A DNA stretch of 64,000 nucleotides, from assembly GCF_000412995.1 (NCBI RefSeq), contig NZ_KE332512.1, positions 186,001 through 250,000 on the forward strand, read 5' to 3'. The notes below the pieces were generated by a model. That model searched no databases. It saw nothing but the letters and a program-made list of their open reading frames with translations, and was not told the DNA's origin. The DNA comes from Treponema vincentii F0403. Its GTDB lineage: Bacteria > Spirochaetota > Spirochaetia > Treponematales > Treponemataceae. The position numbers and the translations under genes were made by a program. Positions 17,458 through 25,965 of the stretch are shown here, one piece after another; the first letter of the stretch is position 1; the number at the start of each line of letters is the position of its first letter.

Positions 17458-17533
17458 ACCTCTTCGCGGTTCAAATGGTCTCACAGCCTCTTGATTCTGC
17501 GATGTATATCTACCCGTCTGAGGTGTTTGTCCT
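17391..17533. repeat. large nested palindrome across the thiP stop codon
   Basis: Outer arms 17391-17408 and 17516-17533 (18 bp, perfect), middle arms 17425-17442 and 17484-17501 (18 bp, perfect), and inner arms TTGAACC (17454-17460) and GGTTCAA (17468-17474). All three share one axis, so the RNA or single-stranded DNA can fold into one long interrupted stem. The left side is coding sequence of thiP. Confidence 0.85.
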
Positions 17534-17547
17534 TCTGCGAAAAAAGG

Positions 17548-17621
17548 CGTGCCAAATTTTGGTCAAAATTTGGCACGTAAGGAAAGCAACCGCTCGTAAA
17601 GATTAGATGCGGTTGCCTTAC
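17548..17621 (+). repeat. two hairpins between thiP and thiQ
   Basis: First: 13-bp perfect stem (17548-17560 / 17565-17577) with a GGTC loop. Second: GTAAGG plus GCAACCGC (17577-17593) pairing with 17609-17621, with a 3-nt bulge. No U-run follows; they may act as an attenuator, an RNA-stability element or a mobile-element scar. Confidence 0.7.
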
Positions 17622-17640
17622 GGTCAAAAGTATGTATAGT
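17613..17640 (+). promoter_or_regulatory. possible separate promoter for thiQ
   Basis: TTGCCT (17613-17618), 16-nt spacer, TATAGT (17635-17640), close to the thiQ start. Weak -35. Confidence 0.35.
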
Positions 17641-17653
17641 AGGGAGAGGTAAT

Positions 17654-18331
17654 ATGAAAAGTGATTCGATGGGTTTTCAGATAAATAGAGAGAATGGCGG
17701 AAGCGGGGCGTTTCTCCGGCTTGTCGAGTTGACGAAGAGGATGCCGTCAAAGACGATCAGTCTTTCCTGTTCGGTAGAAAAGGCGGGAACGCTTGCGCTG
17801 CTCGGGCCGTCGGGTTGCGGGAAGTCCACCGTGCTTAAAATGATCGCAGGTTTATTGCCTGCCGATTCGGGGCATATCATCCTCGACGGGCGTGATATTA
17901 CCGGTGAACCTATCAAAAACCGCGGGGTTGGGATGGTCTTTCAGGACTATGCGCTTTTCCCCCACTTGAGCGTCGAAGACAATATCGGATACGGTCTTAT
18001 TTCACAGGGGATTTCCAAAAAGGAAAGTAGGCGAGCCGCCGCGGAATGGCTCAAGCGCTTCGGTTTGGCAGGTATGGAAAAAAGGCGGATCGAAGGACTT
18101 TCCGGTGGAGAGCGGCAGCGTGTCGCCCTTGCGCGGACACTTGCGGTAAATCCGCTGGTGGTTTTGTTTGACGAACCCCTTTCCGCCCTCGATGCCCCGC
18201 TGCGGCTTAAACTCCGCGCAGAGCTCAAAAAGCACCAAGCCGAAATGGAGTATACGGCAATCTACGTTACCCACGACCGCGGGGAAGCCGAGTATCTCGC
18301 CGACAACATCATCGAAATGCCTTTCTCCTGA
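17654..18331 (+). CDS. thiQ: thiamine ABC transporter ATPase
   Basis: 225-residue ATPase for ThiB-ThiP import. Walker A GPSGCGKST, Q-loop VFQDYALFPHLSVEDNI, signature LSGGERQRVALARTL, Walker B VVLFDEPLSALD and THDRGEAEYLAD are present. There is no C-terminal TOBE extension, which fits ThiQ length. GGGAGAGG precedes the ATG. It is separated from thiP by about 200 bp of hairpins and possibly has its own weak promoter. Confidence 0.93.
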   Translation: MKSDSMGFQINRENGGSGAFLRLVELTKRMPSKTISLSCSVEKAGTLALLGPSGCGKSTVLKMIAGLLPADSGHIILDGRDITGEPIKNRGVGMVFQDYALFPHLSVEDNIGYGLISQGISKKESRRAAAEWLKRFGLAGMEKRRIEGLSGGERQRVALARTLAVNPLVVLFDEPLSALDAPLRLKLRAELKKHQAEMEYTAIYVTHDRGEAEYLADNIIEMPFS

Positions 18332-18758
18332 TCGAAATTTTAGGTATCATTTCTTTAAGCTCAGGGCAAACGCATCAGGCAAATAGATGTCATTTCACAA
18401 GATAACGGATACTACTGCCTAGAACCAGTGCTTTTGAAAATAGATGGTGTAGCTACAAGGAGTTAGCTGAAAATAAAGCGCAGGCGCGTTCAAAAATATA
18501 CGTCCGTGTATATTTTTGAACATCGAGTTTGTTGTAACAAACTCGATGCTGCATATAAGCACCGCCGTCCATGGCGGAAATGATACGTTGAGCAGCGGCA
18601 CGGATGCCGCTGGTTTTATCAAAAGCGATGTTTCGCAATCCCGCGAAACTCGCAGTCAAAACTATACAAGGATGTATAGTTTTGACGATGCGACGCAGTA
18701 GATGCGCCGTATATTTTCAAAAGTATCTGATGCGTTTGCTTTGTGACTGGAGGTGTGG
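18332..18758. repeat. hairpin array I (427 bp, no gene)
   Basis: Composite of repeat modules between thiQ and the NFACT gene: a TTTTGAAAATAGATGGTGTA module (about 18429) with ACAAGGAGTTAGCTGAAAAT; a 14-bp perfect hairpin (18488-18521, loop GTCCGT); a 13-bp hairpin (18521-18548); CCGCC/GGCGG with loop GTCCAT (18562-18577); AGCGGC/GCCGCT with loop ACGGAT (18594-18611); a GCGATG...CTCGC framed hairpin (about 18625-18653); a 13-bp hairpin with loop AAGGAT (18655-18686); and the GACGCAGTAGATG module (18691-18723). I see no convincing gene; short frames here are palindrome products. Confidence 0.8.
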
Positions 18759-20291
18759 ATGTCGCTGAATTGCGCTGAAATTGATAAGATTCTGGAAGAG
18801 CTTGATTTGGAAGGCTCTTATATACAAAAGGTGGTGCAATCATCCTATTCCGTGATGGTGCTGCATCTCTATAAGACCCGCCCGACGGCTCTGCTCATCT
18901 GTCTTGAGCCGGGGGCATGCCGCCTACATGAAACGACGCGGAAAATCCCAAAGTTCGATAAACCGCTTCGTTTTATGGAACTGCTCCGCTCCCGGCTTCG
19001 CGGCGCAAAGATTACCGAGGCTGTGCAGCTGAACAGCGACCGCATTGTTAGGCTTTCGCTGGAGGCCGCCTCAGGGACGCTCCACCTCTATATCCGGCTG
19101 TGGAGCGGGGCGGCGAATATGATACTCGTCGATAACGGAGTTATCGTGGATGCCTTTTACCGCCGCCCTTCCCGCGGGGAGATGAGCGGAGAACCGTGGA
19201 AATCTCTGCCGCGGGAAGCTGAAGCGGCTTCTCCGGGAACTCCTGCTGCGGGCACTGCACCGGCGGATGTCTCAGCAACCGTTGCGGGAACCCTATCGGC
19301 AGCCGTATCTGCCGCAGCCGCCGACAAGGCCGGTAAGCCGGCAAAAACCTACACCGTCCGCAGCTATGACACGTCCAAGACCTTTAACGAAGCAATTGAC
19401 GAATGGTATGCGCGGCAAGCGCCTGTGCTGTCGCTTGAAGCTTTGCATGAGGAAGCGGAGCGTTTTTACGGTCTTAAAATCGAAAAGATTTCCCGCGCGC
19501 TTGAAAAACTCGAAGCAAAAAAGCATTCGTTTTTGCAGGCGGATACGCTGAAACATCAGGGCAATCTGCTGCTGGCGAATCTCTACCGGATTCCGCAAGG
19601 CGCTTCATCGGTAGAATTGGAAGATTATGACGCGGACAACCGGATTATCCGCATCGCCCTTGATCCCCAAAAAACGGGGCAGGAAAATGCCGCCGGATAC
19701 TATGAGCGGTATAAAAAAGCGGTTTCCGGGCTTGAAGCGCTCACCGATGATATCGAAGCTTCCAAGCGGGTGCTGGCCGCGCTGAATGAGGAGCTTGCAA
19801 AGCTGCGGGTTGAAGAAAATCCCTACATCATCGAAAAAATATTGCATAAGCGGAAGATCCCCGCACAGCGGAAACAGGCTGCTCAAGAAAAAGAACGGCC
19901 GGGACTGACATTTTACCATGACGGGTGGATTTTGTATGTCGGTAGAACCGCTGCGGAAAACGATGAGCTGTTGCGGCATCACGTACGCGGCAGGGATATG
20001 TGGCTTCATGTGCGGGATTATTCGGGCGGCTATGTCTTTATCAAAAATAAAAACGGAAAAACCGTTCCGCTGCCCGTTCTGATTGCCGCGGGGAACCTTG
20101 CGGTGTTCTATTCAAAGGCGCGTAGGAACGGGCAGGCCGATCTTTACTACACTGCAGTGAAGGATTTGCGGAGGGCAAAAAACGCGCCGAAAGGAACCGT
20201 GCTTCCGTCGAACGAAAAAAATCTTTCTATCAAACTTGATCCGGCTGTCCTTAAACAGCTTGAACAATCCCGCGGGGAATCGTTGTTTTAA
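18759..20291 (+). CDS. NFACT / RqcH-like (fibronectin-binding A family) protein
   Basis: 510 residues from ATG 18759, 5 nt after GGAGG (an in-frame GTG at 18753 overlaps that site). The N-terminal NFACT-N domain (1-150) includes a D-R pair (NSDRIVRL) like the tRNA-contacting pair of RqcH. An Ala/Pro/Thr-rich insert follows (about 155-200), then helical coiled-coil segments (210-370) and an NFACT-R domain (about 385-495, HHVRGRDMWLHVRDYSGG). RqcH adds C-terminal alanine tails on stalled ribosomal 50S subunits. Some homologues were described as fibronectin-binding. Function by homology only. Confidence 0.88.
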   Translation: MSLNCAEIDKILEELDLEGSYIQKVVQSSYSVMVLHLYKTRPTALLICLEPGACRLHETTRKIPKFDKPLRFMELLRSRLRGAKITEAVQLNSDRIVRLSLEAASGTLHLYIRLWSGAANMILVDNGVIVDAFYRRPSRGEMSGEPWKSLPREAEAASPGTPAAGTAPADVSATVAGTLSAAVSAAAADKAGKPAKTYTVRSYDTSKTFNEAIDEWYARQAPVLSLEALHEEAERFYGLKIEKISRALEKLEAKKHSFLQADTLKHQGNLLLANLYRIPQGASSVELEDYDADNRIIRIALDPQKTGQENAAGYYERYKKAVSGLEALTDDIEASKRVLAALNEELAKLRVEENPYIIEKILHKRKIPAQRKQAAQEKERPGLTFYHDGWILYVGRTAAENDELLRHHVRGRDMWLHVRDYSGGYVFIKNKNGKTVPLPVLIAAGNLAVFYSKARRNGQADLYYTAVKDLRRAKNAPKGTVLPSNEKNLSIKLDPAVLKQLEQSRGESLF

Positions 20292-20332
20292 AAGGGCATC
20301 TATAAACATCTCGGTTTTTTGAAATGCCTTTT
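20290..20332. terminator. bidirectional terminator between convergent genes
   Basis: AAAAGGGCAT (20290-20299) pairs with ATGCCTTTT (20324-20332) with one bulge, between the convergent NFACT gene and polA. A/T runs lie on both sides. Confidence 0.6.
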
Positions 20333-20338
20333 AGCGCT

Positions 20339-23194
20339 TTAATGGAAATCTCCCCAGCAGCTGCCCGATTCGATGCTGACGCGGAGCGGAACTGCAAGTT
20401 TGACCACGTGTTCCATCTCTTGTTTTAAAAGCGCTTTGACGGAATCGACTTCCGAATCGGGCGCTTCGAGAATTAGCTCATCGTGTACCTGCAGCAAGAG
20501 GTGGGCGCTCAGGTGCTGCCGCTTCAATGCGCGGTCTACATGTAGCATTGCCGTTTTGACAATATCGGCGGCGGAGCCTTGAATCGGCGTATTGATTGCG
20601 ATTCGCTCCGCTGCGGCGCGCTGCGTTTGGTTCCTGCTGTTGATGGCGCGGATATACCGCCGCCTGCCCATCAGCGTTTCCACAAAACCTTTTTCCGCCG
20701 CCGACTCTTTGAGCGTTTCCATAAAGGCGGCTACCCCCGAATAGGTAGTAAAATAGCGGGTAATAAAATCCGCCGCCTCGGTACGGGATATCCGCAGTTG
20801 ATTGGCGAGCCTGAACGCGCTCATTCCGTACATCACCCCGAAGTTGATTACCTTTGCAATGCGGCGCATATCCGGGACAACGTTTTCAACCGATACGTTA
20901 AAGATGAGCGCTGCCGTCGCCGCGTGGATATCCGTTCCTTGCCGGAAAGCTTTCACTAAATTTTCATCTTGGGAAAAATGAGCGAGGATGACGAGCTCAA
21001 TCTGCGCATAGTCGGCGGAGATCAGTTTACAGCCGTCTGCCGCGTAGAATGCCTTGCGGATTTTGCGGCCTTCTTCTCCTCTGATCGGAATATTCTGCAA
21101 ATTGGGGTCTCGGCTCGAAAGGCGTCCCGTTGCCGTACCCGTTTGGATAAAGCTGGTGTGTATCCGGCCGTTCGCATCGGCGAGCAGGGGCAGCGCGTCG
21201 GCATAGCCTGATTTCAGCTTTGCGGAAGCGCGGTAATCGAGGATTTTTGCCGGAAGTTCATCGATAGCGGCAAGCTCCTCCAGCACGGAAATATCCGTAG
21301 AGTAGCCGGTCTTGGTCTTTTTGCCCGTCGGCAGTTTCCGTTCGGTAAACAGCACTTCCTGCAGCTGCTTAGGGGATGCGATGTTAAAGGGATGACCTAC
21401 CAGCTTGTAAATTTCCGCTTCGTCCCGTGCCAGCGTATCCGCCAATTCCTCCGAAAACGCAGCGAGCTCTTCTTTTTTGAGGAAGATGCCTTGCGCTTCC
21501 ATATCCGCAAGGAGCGGCATCAGCGGCATCTCAAGCGTTTCAAAAAGCGTGGTCAGGTTTGCCTGTCCCAGGGCGGGCTTATATACGTGATATAATTGCA
21601 GGGTAAAGTCGGCATCTTCCGCCGCATAAGCGGTCGCCTGCGGGAGGGAAACCGCCGCGAAGGTACAGCCCTTGGGGACAACATCCTTGTAGTCAAGCCC
21701 TTGTAAGCCGAGCTGCGCTTCGGTAAGGTTTTCCAGCCCGAAGCTGAGGTTATCCGGTTCGAGTAGCCATGCCGCTATCATCGTATCGAAGAGGCGGCAG
21801 CCGGCGCGGGTGAACATCCCTGCCGTCCGCAGCACCTGATAGTCGAATTTCCCGTTGTGCAGCACTAGGGTGAGCTCCTTGTTGTTCCAGAGCCGTGCGA
21901 GCAGTTTTTTTGCAGCGGCAAAAGGCATCACCGCGAAGGGTTGCTCGCCGAGTTCCGGTGCCGGAGCTTTGAGCGGCACATAGATGCCGGTACCGGCTTT
22001 TAGACTCAGCGAAAACCCGACAAGAGAGTCATACAGCGGGTTAAGACCGGTGGTTTCGCAGTCAAAGGCGGCAAAACCCTGCGCTTCCGCCTCTGCGATG
22101 ACGGCTTCGAGTTCTTCCGCGTCCGTTACGGTACGGTATTCGCCGTCGTTTTTACGGAGTTCCGCCGGCTGAGCCGCAGCGCTGTTTGCCGGTTTTGTCC
22201 CGATGTCGTCCGCCGCCGTGGTTGCACCGGTTTTTCCAGCCGTTGCTGTGTTTACGTCCGCTTTGCCGGCTGCGGTATTTTGCTCGGCAGCAGATCCAGC
22301 CGTTTCCGATTCTCCGGCGGCCTTTGCATACAGTTCGCCGAGGTGCGGCAGCTCATATTCTTTCAGCAGCGCGGCCGTTTCGGCATAATGCAGCGCAGTG
22401 CAGCGGTAATCGTCGAGGGTGCCTTCGATGGGAACGTTATCGGCGAGGGTTATCAGTTTTTTTGAAAAATACGCGCTGTCTTTTCCGGCAGCTAATTTTT
22501 TTTGTACGGCGCCTGCAATGGAATCGATATGCTCATACACGGCGTCGAGCGTACCGTAATCCTGCAAAAGCTTTACGGCTGTTTTGGGACCGATGCCCTT
22601 TACGCCGGGGATATTATCCGCAGAGTCGCCTATGAGCGAAAGATAGTCGAGCATCTGTGCCGGAGCGACACCCCAATGGGCTTTAACCTCTTCGACGCCG
22701 CACTGAGCCAAGGCTTCGCTCTTATCCGGTTTAAGCACCGAAACAAAATCCCCGACCAACTGCGCCAAATCCTTGTCTCCGGAGATAATAACGCAGCGGC
22801 GTCCTTCTTGTGCGGAGCGGCGGGCAAGGGTTGCGATAATATCGTCCGCTTCAAACCCGTCTTTACGCAGACAAGCGATACCGAGCGCCGTTAATATTTT
22901 TTCGATATGCGGAATTTGCGCGTGTAAATCTTCCGGCGTTTTGTCGCGGGTCGCCTTGTATTCGGGATACCATTCGTGCCGGAAAGTCGGCGTACGGGAA
23001 TCGAAAGCTGCGAGAAAATACCGAGGCCGGTATGTTTTTAAAATCATCGCAAGGCTTCTAAAAAAGCCGTAAAGCGCGGAAACATTTTCTCCGGCCTTAT
23101 TGGTCAACGGATGGCTGATAAACGCGAAGTAAGAGCGGTAAATTAAACCGTAAGAATCGAGGAGATAGAGCGTGTCTTGTGTGTGCTGTGTCAT
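20339..23194 (-). CDS. polA: DNA polymerase I
   Basis: 951 residues with three domains. The 5'-3' exonuclease (1-290) has LLDSYGLIYRSYF and GDSADNIPGVKGIGPKTA. A proofreading 3'-5' exonuclease (about 350-545) looks active: FDCETTGL, LHNGKFDYQ and YAAEDADF hold the DxE, D and YxxxD residues. The family A polymerase has SADYAQIELVILAHFSQD, RRIAKVINFGVMYGMS and LQVHDELILE. A 55-residue Ala/Thr/Gly-rich linker (about 290-345) separates the first two domains and is unlike usual PolA. It acts in Okazaki-fragment processing and repair. Confidence 0.97.
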   Translation of the reverse strand: MTQHTQDTLYLLDSYGLIYRSYFAFISHPLTNKAGENVSALYGFFRSLAMILKTYRPRYFLAAFDSRTPTFRHEWYPEYKATRDKTPEDLHAQIPHIEKILTALGIACLRKDGFEADDIIATLARRSAQEGRRCVIISGDKDLAQLVGDFVSVLKPDKSEALAQCGVEEVKAHWGVAPAQMLDYLSLIGDSADNIPGVKGIGPKTAVKLLQDYGTLDAVYEHIDSIAGAVQKKLAAGKDSAYFSKKLITLADNVPIEGTLDDYRCTALHYAETAALLKEYELPHLGELYAKAAGESETAGSAAEQNTAAGKADVNTATAGKTGATTAADDIGTKPANSAAAQPAELRKNDGEYRTVTDAEELEAVIAEAEAQGFAAFDCETTGLNPLYDSLVGFSLSLKAGTGIYVPLKAPAPELGEQPFAVMPFAAAKKLLARLWNNKELTLVLHNGKFDYQVLRTAGMFTRAGCRLFDTMIAAWLLEPDNLSFGLENLTEAQLGLQGLDYKDVVPKGCTFAAVSLPQATAYAAEDADFTLQLYHVYKPALGQANLTTLFETLEMPLMPLLADMEAQGIFLKKEELAAFSEELADTLARDEAEIYKLVGHPFNIASPKQLQEVLFTERKLPTGKKTKTGYSTDISVLEELAAIDELPAKILDYRASAKLKSGYADALPLLADANGRIHTSFIQTGTATGRLSSRDPNLQNIPIRGEEGRKIRKAFYAADGCKLISADYAQIELVILAHFSQDENLVKAFRQGTDIHAATAALIFNVSVENVVPDMRRIAKVINFGVMYGMSAFRLANQLRISRTEAADFITRYFTTYSGVAAFMETLKESAAEKGFVETLMGRRRYIRAINSRNQTQRAAAERIAINTPIQGSAADIVKTAMLHVDRALKRQHLSAHLLLQVHDELILEAPDSEVDSVKALLKQEMEHVVKLAVPLRVSIESGSCWGDFH

Positions 23195-23241
23195 GGCGAG
23201 AGTGTATCACAAAACGCCCCGCAGTTATAGCGGAGGATGTC

Positions 23242-23748
23242 TTACCGCACCGTCGCGTTTAGGCGCTCAAGGCTTTCCGTAGCGAGTGTGTCTCCTGCAC
23301 CGATACCTGCCCGTTCAAAATAACCTTGTGCTACTTCGAGGGCATAGCGCACTGAATAGGTGCTGGCGATAACATCCAAGCTGAACGGCTGCATATCGTA
23401 GATTTCGCGGATGCGTCCCGCAGAATCGATAAAAGCAATGGATAGCGCATGAGGTGTATCCTTCATCCAAAACCGCAATTTTTCATCGCGTTTGAAGATG
23501 AATATCATGCCGGTGCCGTCGGGTATTTCTTTCCGGTGCATAAAGCCGTGTTGCTGCTCTTGAGCGGTTACCGCCGCTTCCACATCAATGGGAATAGCTG
23601 CTTTTGTTTTTTTCGATTCGATGGAAATGGTAATATGAGCAAATTCCGGTTTTTCTGCTCCGGCGCACGATATTACCGTGGCCACAAAGAAAAGAAAGCA
23701 TAAGGCTACTGCCGGGTATTTGACACTATTTTGTATGGAAAAACGCAT
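23242..23748 (-). CDS. DUF192-family lipoprotein
   Basis: 168 residues from ATG 23748, which has AGAGGA 9-10 nt upstream; an ATG 7 codons earlier lacks a site. The hydrophobic N-terminus ends in a spirochete-type lipobox (TVIS-C). The rest matches the DUF192 pattern: HGFMHRKEIPDGTGMIFIF, RFWMKDTPHALSIAFID, then the alanine/glycine-rich end. DUF192 proteins are small secreted or envelope proteins of unknown function. Confidence 0.85.
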   Translation of the reverse strand: MRFSIQNSVKYPAVALCFLFFVATVISCAGAEKPEFAHITISIESKKTKAAIPIDVEAAVTAQEQQHGFMHRKEIPDGTGMIFIFKRDEKLRFWMKDTPHALSIAFIDSAGRIREIYDMQPFSLDVIASTYSVRYALEVAQGYFERAGIGAGDTLATESLERLNATVR

Positions 23749-23766
23749 GGTATTGATTCCTCTGGG

Positions 23767-23912
23767 CATGGGGATGTCCCAAAAGTTGGTTACTTTCAGG
23801 ACATCCCCGTCGAGTTTAAAATTAAGTCTTTATACAACAATGACTTAATTTTAAACGTCGCATCTAAATCTAAGGAAACTGTCCAAAAACTGAAGTTTTT
23901 GGACAGCCCCGT
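23767..23912. repeat. three consecutive hairpins between the DUF192 gene and the next gene
   Basis: Perfect 10-bp stem 23770-23779 / 23799-23808; perfect 15-bp stem 23814-23828 / 23842-23856; 13-bp stem 23879-23891 / 23894-23906 (CTGTCCAAAAACT). The last arm sequence recurs at 61006. Confidence 0.75.
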
Positions 23913-23922
23913 TCCTCTCCGG

Positions 23923-24555
23923 TTAAAATCCGTCGATAAAGTTTTGACGGTTGGTTTCGCTTGCAGCTTTTTCGGTCGTGCTTTGAGAAATCAATTCATT
24001 GAATACCGTCAAATCGATATATTTTACAATAAGCGGACGCTCGATAACGACACGGGTATGTTCATCCTCCCACACAGCCCGCTGAGGATTGATAGAGGCG
24101 GGTTCGCCGTATTTTTCGCAGAATTTGGAATAGACCGAATAGTAATCGACTGTGTCGGTGTTCAGCTTAAAAATCATCGTATACAAATTATCTTTATAAA
24201 ACTGAAACCATGATCTGCTGATAAAATAAGAACCCGCCGATTCGATAAGGCTTCTGTTTTCCGTCGGCAACAGCGAAACATCCCGTTCGCCGCGGTATCC
24301 GAAAACCGAGTCTTGTTTGAGTGCATCTTTTACCGCGTCGATTCCCATACCAAGCTTGATGCTGCGGTATTCTGCCGGTAATGCAGTTTTATCCTGCTGT
24401 TCGCTTGTTTTCGTAGGGGAGACTATCTGATTTTCACTTTCGGATTGTGGAGTATCTTGGTTGGATTGTCCTACAACCGGCGTAGGAGATTCGGCCGCAG
24501 CTAGAGGCTGTATGGCGATAAAAATCAGGAAGATCGCATACGGAAGAGCTTTCAT
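23923..24555 (-). CDS. exported protein, unknown function
   Basis: 210 residues: signal peptide (1-21, ending PLAAAES), a Gln/Thr/Ser-rich linker (about 22-60), then a folded domain beginning YRSIKLGMGIDAVKDAL and ending with two beta-rich segments (YTMIFKLNTDTVDYYSVYSKF; RVVIERPLIVKYIDLTVF). The KLGMGIDAVKDAL start resembles the BamE/SmpA-like pattern of small periplasmic domains, but I cannot confirm it. It lies downstream of the cyclic-nucleotide-domain gene on the same strand. Confidence 0.75.
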   Translation of the reverse strand: MKALPYAIFLIFIAIQPLAAAESPTPVVGQSNQDTPQSESENQIVSPTKTSEQQDKTALPAEYRSIKLGMGIDAVKDALKQDSVFGYRGERDVSLLPTENRSLIESAGSYFISRSWFQFYKDNLYTMIFKLNTDTVDYYSVYSKFCEKYGEPASINPQRAVWEDEHTRVVIERPLIVKYIDLTVFNELISQSTTEKAASETNRQNFIDGF

Positions 24556-24584
24556 CTTATATCCTCGCTTTTATCGGCAGTTTT

Positions 24585-25847
24585 TTAGCGGACAGGCTTT
24601 CCGCGATAGGTCGGCTCGTTTGCACGGGATTGTTTGCGGGCTTGTTCAATTTCCTGCATCTTTTTAAAGTAGGCCGTCTGCTTTGACAGTTCAAGAGTAT
24701 CGGTGATGATGATGCTGTCATCGGTACTGCGCACAATCGGCGTCATCAAAAATTCCGCAATAGCTTGCGCAACCTGCTCTTTAGGGATGCTGCACATCTT
24801 TGCAAGCTCCGCAGGGCCGAATAAGAACGTATGCTGTTTGCCTGCACCGGGCTGTATCCGCAATTTTTCAAGCTGAATGCTCAGCATATCGTACATTTTT
24901 TCAATCGGTACGGGAATTAACGTATTGGCCAACTGCTTGTACATTGCCCAAATACGGTCGGCGAGGGTAGTGGTAAGACGGGCAATCAGCTGCGGCTGGG
25001 TTGCAACCATTTGATTAAAGTTTTGCCGGTTTACCGCTAAAAGCTGGCATTCTTCCGCAGCGGTAATTGCTGTCGCCGAACGCGGTTTATTTTCCAGCAG
25101 CGCCATTTCGCCGAACATATCGCCTTCTTTAAGAACAGCCAGTAATACTTCGCTATTGTCTACAATTTTTGAAATTTTTACACGGCCTTTTTGGATAATG
25201 TATAATTCGGTTCCCGACTGACATTCGCAGAAAATCATCGATTCGCCGTGATATACCCGCACCATCTGCTTGGTATCCGGTTCAAGCATCTCAATCGGCG
25301 CTTTTACGCCGGTGGATTTTATAGCCATAAAGCGTTTCCGTGCCGTTTCTGCAAATTGTCCGTTCGGTTTTTCTTTTAAATAATGATAATAGGCGTACAG
25401 CGCCAGCTCAAACTTCGACATTCGCAGGTAATATTCGCCGATGGTAAATAGATGAGAAATATCGGTTTCAATATTTTTCTTCAACGTAATTCGAGTCAAT
25501 GCTTCGTCCAAATAACGCATTCTTTTACTGAACGAATAGATAATCTTCATTGCAATGGGAGTATTTTTTTCTATTAATTCGGGAAACTGTGTATAGTGTA
25601 CGGCAATCAGTACTACATCGGAGACTGCAATAGCCGTTTCAATCTGGCTATGATGCGCCATACACGCAACAACTCCTAAAAAGTCGCCCGGCCCGAGGAG
25701 ATTTCCCTCTTCTTCCGCTACAACCTCTTTTTGTTTTGCAACTTGTACTTGCCCGCTTTGGATAATATAGAAGCGGTCGGTATCGGACTTTCCTTCAATG
25801 AGGATATAAGACCCGCGTTTAAAATTTACGAAAGATAGTTGAAGCAC
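24585..25847 (-). CDS. protein with two cyclic-nucleotide-binding domains
   Basis: 420 residues from a GTG start with AGAGGG 8 nt upstream. First cNMP domain about 5-120 (FKRGSYILIEGKSDTDRFYI), a TPR-like helical linker (about 135-185), second cNMP domain about 205-325 (GDMFGEMALLENKPRSATA, the phosphate-binding cassette), and a short C-terminal helical part (about 340-400) with a HTH-like stretch (ELAKMCSIPKEQVAQAIAEF). It may be a CRP/FNR-like sensor without a classical DNA-binding end. It sits just after murB, an order I recall from other treponemes. Confidence 0.85.
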   Translation of the reverse strand: MLQLSFVNFKRGSYILIEGKSDTDRFYIIQSGQVQVAKQKEVVAEEEGNLLGPGDFLGVVACMAHHSQIETAIAVSDVVLIAVHYTQFPELIEKNTPIAMKIIYSFSKRMRYLDEALTRITLKKNIETDISHLFTIGEYYLRMSKFELALYAYYHYLKEKPNGQFAETARKRFMAIKSTGVKAPIEMLEPDTKQMVRVYHGESMIFCECQSGTELYIIQKGRVKISKIVDNSEVLLAVLKEGDMFGEMALLENKPRSATAITAAEECQLLAVNRQNFNQMVATQPQLIARLTTTLADRIWAMYKQLANTLIPVPIEKMYDMLSIQLEKLRIQPGAGKQHTFLFGPAELAKMCSIPKEQVAQAIAEFLMTPIVRSTDDSIIITDTLELSKQTAYFKKMQEIEQARKQSRANEPTYRGKPVR

Positions 25848-25911
25848 TTTATTACCCTCTTATTTTTTTCCATTATAACCCATTATAATATCAGGGTGTC
25901 GCAATGTATAT

Positions 25912-25953
25912 GGGAACCTCTGAAAACTATACCCGAATTTTTAGAAGATGCCC
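25912..25953. repeat. T-rich hairpin of the AACCTCTAAAAA family
   Basis: GGGAACCTCTGAAAA (25912-25926) faces TTTTTAGAAGATGCCC (25938-25953). Lies between murB and the downstream cNMP gene. Confidence 0.5.
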
Positions 25954-25965
25954 AGATATCACTCT

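Noticed and set aside
17450-17500. Possible tRNA (GGTTCAAAT-like T-loop)
   Set aside because: It cannot form a cloverleaf; the bases belong to the nested palindrome. I found no tRNA or rRNA gene in the window.
18419-18701. Short frames on both strands of hairpin array I
   Set aside because: Palindrome artefacts, no support for translation.
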